A DNA stretch of 6,593 nt, from contig JAYEHK010000011.1 in assembly GCA_034659475.1 (NCBI GenBank), positions 1 to 6,593 on the forward strand. The letters run 5' to 3'. This document shows positions 6,248 to 6,593 of the stretch, one piece after another. Under the pieces are notes generated by a model. It was not told where the DNA came from. It saw nothing but the letters and a program-made list of their open reading frames with translations, and made no database searches. The number at the start of each line of letters is the position of its first letter. Position 1 is the stretch's first letter. Both the position numbers and the translations under genes were made by a program. Source of the stretch: JAYEHK01 sp034659475 (GTDB lineage Bacteria; Bacillota; Syntrophomonadia; Syntrophomonadales; Syntrophomonadaceae).

Positions 6248-6402
6248 AATACCCTCCTTGTCTTCCTATCTTATCATTAAAGGATATAACAATTAAATAC
6301 AAAAAATGTTATTGCCATTCCAGGCGCAGGGATGAGAAGATAGATAATATGATTTGCTAGATGTAAGAGGGGAAGCAAAAAAGAGGTGACAAGGGGACGG
6401 TT
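6248..6402. other. intergenic region upstream of the MBL gene
   Basis: No gene is recognised. On the minus strand an AT-rich block (about 6268-6302, with TAAGAT and TTGTAT-like hexamers) may hold the MBL promoter, but no pair has good spacing and sequence together. The right part, from 6361, is purine-rich on the plus strand and ends in the GGTGACAAGGGGACGG repeat-like sequence. Confidence 0.5.
6385..6402 (+). repeat. half-copy of the GGGGACG/TGACA repeat at the intron boundary
   Basis: GGTGACAAGGGGACGGTT resembles the reverse complement of the 3833-3849 repeat unit (AATGACACAGGGGGACG), differing by a few substitutions and two single-base gaps. It ends at the proposed 5' splice boundary of the group II intron, which suggests that the intron is inserted within such a repeat. 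Confidence 0.5.
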
Positions 6403-6593
6403 GTATGTCCAGCAAGGCTGGCATGTTCAGCGGGAGGTAGTCCCGCTAGGGAAACAAGCAGAATCACTGTAGCTTGGTTAGCAGAGGGGAAAGAAATTGA
6501 ACCTCTGGAGTCTAATGACAAAGCCGTCCTCGGGACGGTGAGCGAGTACCCGGGCCGCAGCGAAAGCGAACACATAGGTGACCTCGAAACAGC
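6403..6593 (+). ncRNA. group II intron, 5' end of domain I (partial, runs off the window)
   Basis: From GTATG (6403-6407, compare the GUGYG 5' consensus) the sequence is a succession of hairpins without coding signal: CCAGC/GCTGG (6409-6421), AGCGGGA/TCCCGCT (about 6429-6447), CAGAGG/CCTCTG (about 6482-6507) and CCGTCC/GGACGG (about 6524-6538), then a GCGAAAGC tetraloop stem near 6559. The hairpin order, the segment GGGAAACAAGCAGAATCACT followed by GTAGCTTGGTTAGCA, and the final CATAGGTGACCTCGAAACAGC-like region (given here only as pattern) resemble domain I of bacterial group II introns. Catalytic domains V-VI and the intron-encoded reverse transcriptase would lie to the right. Other structured RNAs cannot be excluded from this fragment alone. 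Confidence 0.62.

Overview
The window looks like chromosomal DNA of a low-to-moderate GC Gram-positive anaerobe (Firmicutes, probably Clostridia, perhaps Peptococcaceae-like). The evidence is strong AGGAGG-type ribosome binding sites, a clostridial-type short-chain threonine dehydrogenase placed before kbl, a MATE transporter and YkuE-type phosphoesterase of Firmicutes character, and GGGGACG/TGACA interspersed repeats of a type I recall from such genomes. The taxonomic call is inference from sequence style only.

Layout. Positions 1-392 are AT-rich leader DNA with a plausible promoter (319-349) and a T-box-like core motif (259-268) that lacks the rest of a T-box. An intact L-threonine 3-dehydrogenase gene (393-1364, +) follows. 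It should form an operon with 2-amino-3-ketobutyrate CoA ligase (kbl), but that gene (1421-1965, +) is frameshifted and loses its 3' half. The break runs directly into the 3' end of a convergent AAA/ABC-type ATPase gene (1912-2541, -), which is itself clipped just after its H-loop. Behind the ATPase lies a short, stop-interrupted remnant of an OmpR-type response regulator (2597-2731, -). The stretch 1.4-2.75 kb is therefore a decay and rearrangement zone.

From 2.93 kb the genes look intact: a membrane-anchored metallophosphoesterase (about 2932-3753, +) with a clear terminator, a REP-like repeat cluster with a perfect 17-bp tandem repeat, a long hairpin overlapping the start region of a MATE efflux transporter (3905-5341, +), and a convergent MBL-fold metallohydrolase (5345-6247, -) only 3 bp away. 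The right edge (about 6403 onward) appears to be the 5' end (domain I) of a group II intron. It sits just after a sequence related to the 3.8-kb repeats; the intron body and any reverse transcriptase lie outside the window.

How the genes relate. Tdh and Kbl would together convert threonine to glycine plus acetyl-CoA, but only Tdh is intact here. The ATPase, phosphoesterase, MATE and MBL genes show no obvious shared pathway. I see no convincing new multi-gene system. The noteworthy points are the double-truncation junction, the response-regulator fossil, the repeat/intron association and two genes with unclear start codons.
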